Assembly: GCF_032452875.1 (NCBI RefSeq) | Contig: NC_083897.1 | Span: 11,576,854-11,640,853 of the forward strand | Reading direction: 5' to 3' | Source: Bos javanicus | Taxonomy: Eukaryota > Chordata > Mammalia > Artiodactyla > Bovidae | Length of the DNA stretch: 64,000 bases | Shown: positions 60,122 to 64,000 of the stretch, one piece after another | Position numbering within the stretch: the stretch's first letter is position 1 | Layout: every line of letters starts with the position of its first letter | Program-made: the position numbers and the translations under genes | Notes under the pieces: generated by a model | What the model saw: the letters and a program-made list of their open reading frames with translations, nothing else | Told to the model about the DNA's origin: nothing | Database searches by the model: none

Positions 60122-60202
60122 TATTGTTGTTGTAGTCTCTCAGTTGTGCCCGACTCTTTGCAACCCCATGGACAGCAGCACGCCACACTCCCCATCCTCA
60201 TA
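60122..60202 (-). mobile_element. Old BovB 3'-end fragment
   Basis: attgttgttgtagtctctca and gcagcacgccacac fit the BovB terminus (the SINE body has cccaccaggc at this point). About 80 bp only, with the old ttgttgtt-type end. Confidence 0.7.
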
Positions 60203-60767
60203 TATTGTTCAAATATGTATGTCCTTGTAAAGCATGTATTCTGAAGTTTGTTGATCAGGTTAAAGTAATCAATAGCACTATTTTGGTATTCTACATCCTT
60301 ATGGAATTTCTCTAACTATATCAATTACTGAGAAATGCATATAAAACCTACTCCTGCAAATGTAGAATGTTTCTCCCTTTTATATTGTCAATTTTACTTC
60401 ATGTAATTTAAGAAACATTTAAAAGGCATATGTGTAGTTAATATACTCATTATGTTTTCCTGATAAGTTTCTTTTTTATCATTATGACACATTCTTCTTT
60501 AGTTCTAAAACTTTGTTTTGGTCTATTTTATCTGTCATTAAACTATGAACTCCAGCCTCTGTGATTACTTTTTTCATGATACAAGTTTTTTCATTCTTCT
60601 TTCTTTCTGTGTATTTCTTTGTAATATAAAAGGCATGCCTTGTTGGCAGAATACAGTAAGGTCTTTTTGCTCCTTTTTTTAAAATATGAGTCTTTAATAG
60701 ATTTTTAAAGATAATTCACAAAATGTGATTATTGATGTGCATTTCATTTTGCCATTTTATAACTTGG

Positions 60768-60800
60768 GATTTTTTTTTTTTTGTCCTTTTTTTTTTTTTT
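60768..60800. repeat. Poly-T tracts
   Basis: Two T runs of more than ten bases separated by gtcc, possibly the reverse A-tail of a lost retroposed sequence. Confidence 0.7.
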
Positions 60801-60967
60801 TATCCCAAGCACCTCCGTCAGCCCTTCCTTGTCATTTTTTAGATTTCTAGAATACTTTCTTCATAAGAGTCCTTTAAAAAAACAATATACTTTTCTAGTT
60901 TACCTTAAATACTGTAAGATAGCCTGACATAGAACACTAATTTAGGCTAATTTAACTTTAACAATCA

Positions 60968-61095
60968 TGAAATGGCAACCCACTCCAGTATTCTTGCCTG
61001 GAGAATCCCAGGGATGGCGGAGCCTGGTGAGCTGCCATCTATGGGGTTGCACAGAGTCGGACACGACTGAAGTGACTTAGCAGCAGCAGCAGCAG
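60968..61095 (+). mobile_element. Single Bov-A monomer
   Basis: Only monomer 2 of Bov-A2 (aaatggcaacccactccagt to gaagtgacttagcagcagca) with an (agc)n tail, either 5'-truncated or a true monomer. Confidence 0.9.
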
Positions 61096-61650
61096 TATAT
61101 TATTTCTACTGTAAAAGTTAGATTATTTGAATTTCACTTATAGTAATGACAAAATCAGTTATTTTAATAATAAATATGAGAAAACAGAAAATGGGGATTC
61201 TAAAACATATGTTTTACATTTATGAGAGATAACTGGCAGTGAAAAAATATGGAGTCAAGGTCTGAGAAAGAAAACTCATAGAGGTTATCTGCAAATATGG
61301 CATTTCTTCTGCCTGTATGAACATTTGTGGATTCCACTGGGGGAAGAAGATAATGCTCAGAATATAACAAGAACTATTGATTACCTAATCTGATTAAGGC
61401 ATAATTTGGGGTCACTTGTCAGCTAAAAGGTGACTGGCCAACCAACCATACCATTCCCAATAAGTTAAAAGAACCCAACTTCAGATTTTTTAAGTCTTTA
61501 AAACTGAAATAAGGAGATTGTGAGTACTACCAGCCTCATTACAAATCTGAATGTTAATCATCTCTTGAAGATACCACCCAAGTCTTAAAAATAGTTCTAT
61601 ATTTTTTCATATAAAATTAATTCATTAAATCAAAATAACCAGGCACATGA
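61096..61650. other. AT-rich DNA, nothing recognised
   Basis: No gene or family assigned. Confidence 0.4.
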
Positions 61651-62974
61651 GATAAGCATGAACAATAATAAGAACATCAAAATCACACAAGAAAAGCAGA
61701 CCCACTAGGGCTCCAGACAATTTAGATATCAAAGTTTCAAATAGCTTAATTTGGTTAAAGACATGGTAATTTTGGCAAAGAATTGAAGGATGAAAAAAAA
61801 ATAATGGAAATTTTAGAGTGAAGTATAACAAGTGAAAGTAAGAAATTAATGTATGATTTTACTAAAATGTTAAAGATAGCTGGTTGTATAATTAGAAAAC
61901 TAGAAAATGTAGATGAAAAAAAATATATATATATACACATTATGAAGTCAGAGAAAATACATGGCTAGGACAGAGTTAAAAGCTTTTATATGTAAGTATT
62001 GTCACTGAAAGGGAAGGAAGATAATTGGTCTGAGTATATTTTAAAATATAATGGATGAAAATTCTCGAATTTATGAAAAGCATCAAGATGCAGATACAAT
62101 AATCCATATGAACCCTAATAAGAATACAGGGAAAGAACACCTAAGAACATGAACATAAAACTCTTTATAAACCAATGACTGAAAAAAACATCTTAAAAGT
62201 TTTAAGAGAAAAAAATAATTTCCAAGGAACAACAGCAATGAAGGTAGAATATAATGCAAAGATAGTGTCAGTGTGCTTACAGAACTTAATTGCATGCCTA
62301 GAATTCTATACCAAGAAAGACAGGTTTCAACAAGCTGAAATAGAGACTTTTAAAAGCAAAAATTGATAATTTAGTTACTAGCAGACTTGTACAAAGGTTA
62401 CTTTATGCTGAAGGAAAATGTTACTGGATGGCAACTTGGCAATTAGGAAGGCAATGAAAAGGGTACATATATTTGAAAATATTAATGAGTATTGATTACA
62501 TGCATCAGTATTTATAATTTATAACAATAAAATTAAAAGGGGGAAGACTGGAATCAGGTTGACTGCATTTGGATTGCAAATGACAAAAAGAAAAAGAGAT
62601 ATCAAATAAGGAAGAAAAAAATAGGCCAAAAGTAAGATGGTAGACTTCGGAGAAGGCAATGGCACCCCACTCCAGCACTCTTGCCTTGAAAATCCCATGG
62701 ACGGAGCAGCCTGGTAGGAGGCAGTCCATGGGATCGCTGAGAGTTGGACACGACTGAGCGACTTCACATTCACTTTTCACTTTTCACTTTCATGCCTTGG
62801 AGAAGGAAATGGCAGCCCACTCCAGTGTTCTTGCCTGGAGAATCCCAGGGACGGGGGAGCCTGGTGGGCTGCCATCTATGGGGTCACACAGAGTCGGACA
62901 CGACTGAAGTGACTTAGCATAGCAAGATGGTAGACTTAAACACATGTATATCAGTAATAACATTAAATTTGGAC
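61651..62974 (+). mobile_element. Old L1/HAL1-type ORF1 relic, split by Bov-A2
   Basis: Ordered ORF1-like blocks: agcagacccactagggctcc, aaaacatcttaaaagtttta (Ile-Leu-Lys), ttccaaggaacaacagcaat, ctagaattctataccaag (Arg-Ile-Leu-Tyr-like) and ctgaaggaaaatgttactgg. Around the Bov-A2 the sequence aagatggtagacttaaacac continues the same relic. Start coordinate approximate; no open frame remains beyond about 60 residues. Confidence 0.65.
62648..62923 (+). mobile_element. Bov-A2 SINE with a perfect 14-bp duplication
   Basis: aagatggtagactt at 62634-62647 and 62924-62937 brackets a complete dimer. It starts cggagaaggcaatggcaccc, has a linker with an extra cttttcac unit, and ends gacttagcatagc. Low divergence. 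Confidence 0.95.
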
Positions 62975-63753
62975 TGCAGATGGCACCACCCTCGTGGCAG
63001 AAAGTGAAGAGGAACTAAAAAACCTTTTGATGAAAGTGAAAGTGGAGAGTGAAAAAGTTGGCTTAAAGCTCAACATTCAGAAAATGAAGATCACGGCATC
63101 CAGTCCCATCACTTCATGGGAAATAGATGGGGAAACAGGGGAAACAGTGTCAGACTTTATTTTTTTGGGTTCCAAATTAACTGCAGATGGTGACTGCAGC
63201 CATGAAATTAAAAGACACTTACTCCTTGGAAGGAAAGTTATGACCAACCTAGATAGCATATTCAAATGCAGAGACATTACTTTGCCAACAAAGGTCCATC
63301 TAGTCAAGGCTATGGTTTTTCCTGTGGTCATGTATGGATGTGAGAGTTGGACTGTGAAGAAGGCTGAGTGCCGAAGAATTGATGTTTTTGAAGTGTGGTG
63401 TTGGAGAAGACTGTTGAGAGTCCCTTGGACTGCAAGGAGATCCAACCAGTCCATTCTGAAGGAGATCAGCCCTGGGATTTCTTTGGAAGGAATGATGCTA
63501 AAGCTGAAACTCCAGTACTTTGGCCACCTCATGCAAAGAGTTGACTCATTGGAAAAGACTCTGATGCTGGGAGGGATTGGGGGCAGGAGGAGAAGGGGAT
63601 GACAGAGGATGAGATGGCTGGATGGCATCACTGACTCGATGGACGTGAGTCTGGGTGAACTCCGGGAATTGGTGATGGACAGGGAGGCCTGGTGTGCTGC
63701 AATTCATGGGGTCGCAAAGAGTCGGACATGACTGAGCGACTGAAGTGAACTGA
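62975..63753 (+). mobile_element. BovB LINE 3' fragment
   Basis: Truncated right at motif C (the YADD Asp pair reads ADG: gcagatggc). A frame from 62994 to 63602 encodes the region after motif C (MAESEEELKNLLMKVKVESE; YGCESWTVKKAECRRIDVFE; RLLRVPWTARRSNQSILKEI). It ends at TGA at 63600-63602, where sister copies have CGA, a CpG-decay type change. It then runs to the gactgagcgactgaagtgaa 3' end. Confidence 0.93.
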
Positions 63754-63754
63754 G

Positions 63755-63861
63755 TAGCTCAGATGGTAAAGAATCTGCCTGCAGTGCAGGAGACCCTGGT
63801 TAAATTCCTGGGTCAGGAAGATCCCCTAGAGAAGGGAGAGGCTACCCACTCCAGTATTCTT
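63755..63861 (+). mobile_element. Partial Bov-tA SINE, first half
   Basis: Begins inside the tRNA-like head (gtagctcagatggtaaagaa), with box B-like ggttaaattcctgg, and stops at ccactccagtattctt. It directly abuts the BovB end. Confidence 0.85.
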
Positions 63862-63887
63862 AGGCTTCCCTGGTTGCTCAGATGGTG
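63862..63887 (+). mobile_element. Isolated Bov-tA head
   Basis: aggcttccctggttgctcag then atggt: the 5' head only, immediately after the truncated SINE. No body follows. Confidence 0.75.
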
Positions 63888-63970
63888 GGAACAATGTAGG
63901 AGGATGTAATTTAGTAGGTGTCAAATAAATCACTACTAAAATAAACTTTTTAGCAAATACATTACTATAA

Positions 63971-64000
63971 AGTGAAAGAAAGTGAAAGTTGCTCAGTTGT
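63971..64000 (-). mobile_element. Bov SINE, cut by the window edge
   Basis: gtgaaagaaagtgaaagttg then ctcagttgt is the usual left end of a reverse Bov-tA/Bov-A element; the rest lies beyond 64000. Confidence 0.8.

Larger units (their letters stand above)
59360..60760 (-). mobile_element. Old L1 (L1M-like) ORF2 5' region
   Basis: Degenerate antisense endonuclease-to-linker region: tttccttccttctacttttt, catttaaagctaaaatttta, gtagttagaaagtactttgt, atgtattctgaagtttgttg, atcaattactgagaaatgca and ttctttagttctaaaacttt. Bov-tA (59753-59970) and a BovB end (60122-60202) interrupt it. Confidence 0.65.

Overview
This window is ruminant nuclear DNA, most likely from cattle or a close bovid. The basis is repeat content: at least fifteen BovB (RTE-type) LINE copies, about twenty Bov-A2/Bov-tA SINE copies or fragments, and two long L1 elements of the bovine L1-BT type. 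I recognise no host protein-coding exon, no functional structural RNA gene and no CRISPR array. Every long reading frame that resembles a known protein is LINE reverse transcriptase, endonuclease or ORF1, or its antisense shadow. Family names are from memory of consensus features, not from a database search.

Layout: 1-5850 is sparse DNA with MIR/L2 relics, two SINEs and one antisense BovB. 5851-15295 is a full-length but dead L1 on the minus strand (L1-A) with a perfect 15-bp target-site duplication. It carries a Bov-A2, a Bov-tA and a BovB that itself contains another L1 3' end (three levels of nesting). 15311-19507 is AT-rich DNA with a SINE cluster, a tiny SINE-head insertion and an old BovB. 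19725-23750 holds a MaLR LTR and the 5' half of an old L1 split by a 2.2-kb BovB. 24232-25965 is another BovB, followed by mostly repeat-poor DNA to about 31.5 kb. 32294-35776 is a stack of old L1 3' ends. 36079-36639 is a solo endogenous-retrovirus LTR with TG...CA ends and a 4-bp duplication. 36999-39214 has two BovB copies in tandem. 40213-42840 has a MaLR LTR, a TG/TA microsatellite and an L1/HAL1-type relic. 42856-49764 is the second long L1 (L1-B, minus strand), with an in-frame deletion of the reverse-transcriptase core. 50137-52574 has an inverted BovB pair and a second LTR interrupted by BovB. 54836-56350 is a BovB with a 293-aa C-terminal frame. 58880-64000 is old L1 sequence, further SINEs, and a final BovB/SINE cluster cut by the window edge.

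How the parts work together: the autonomous elements are L1 (ORF1 plus endonuclease/RT ORF2) and BovB (endonuclease/RT). Bov-A2 and Bov-tA share their 3' part with BovB and are known to use its machinery. Every LINE here is disabled by truncation, frameshift, nonsense codons or deletion, so nothing appears able to move by itself. I found no undescribed biological system. The most notable points are the 26-bp SINE-head insertion with a perfect 20-bp duplication, the nested insertions, the RT-less 309-aa L1 frame, and the variable tandem units of the L1 5' UTR.
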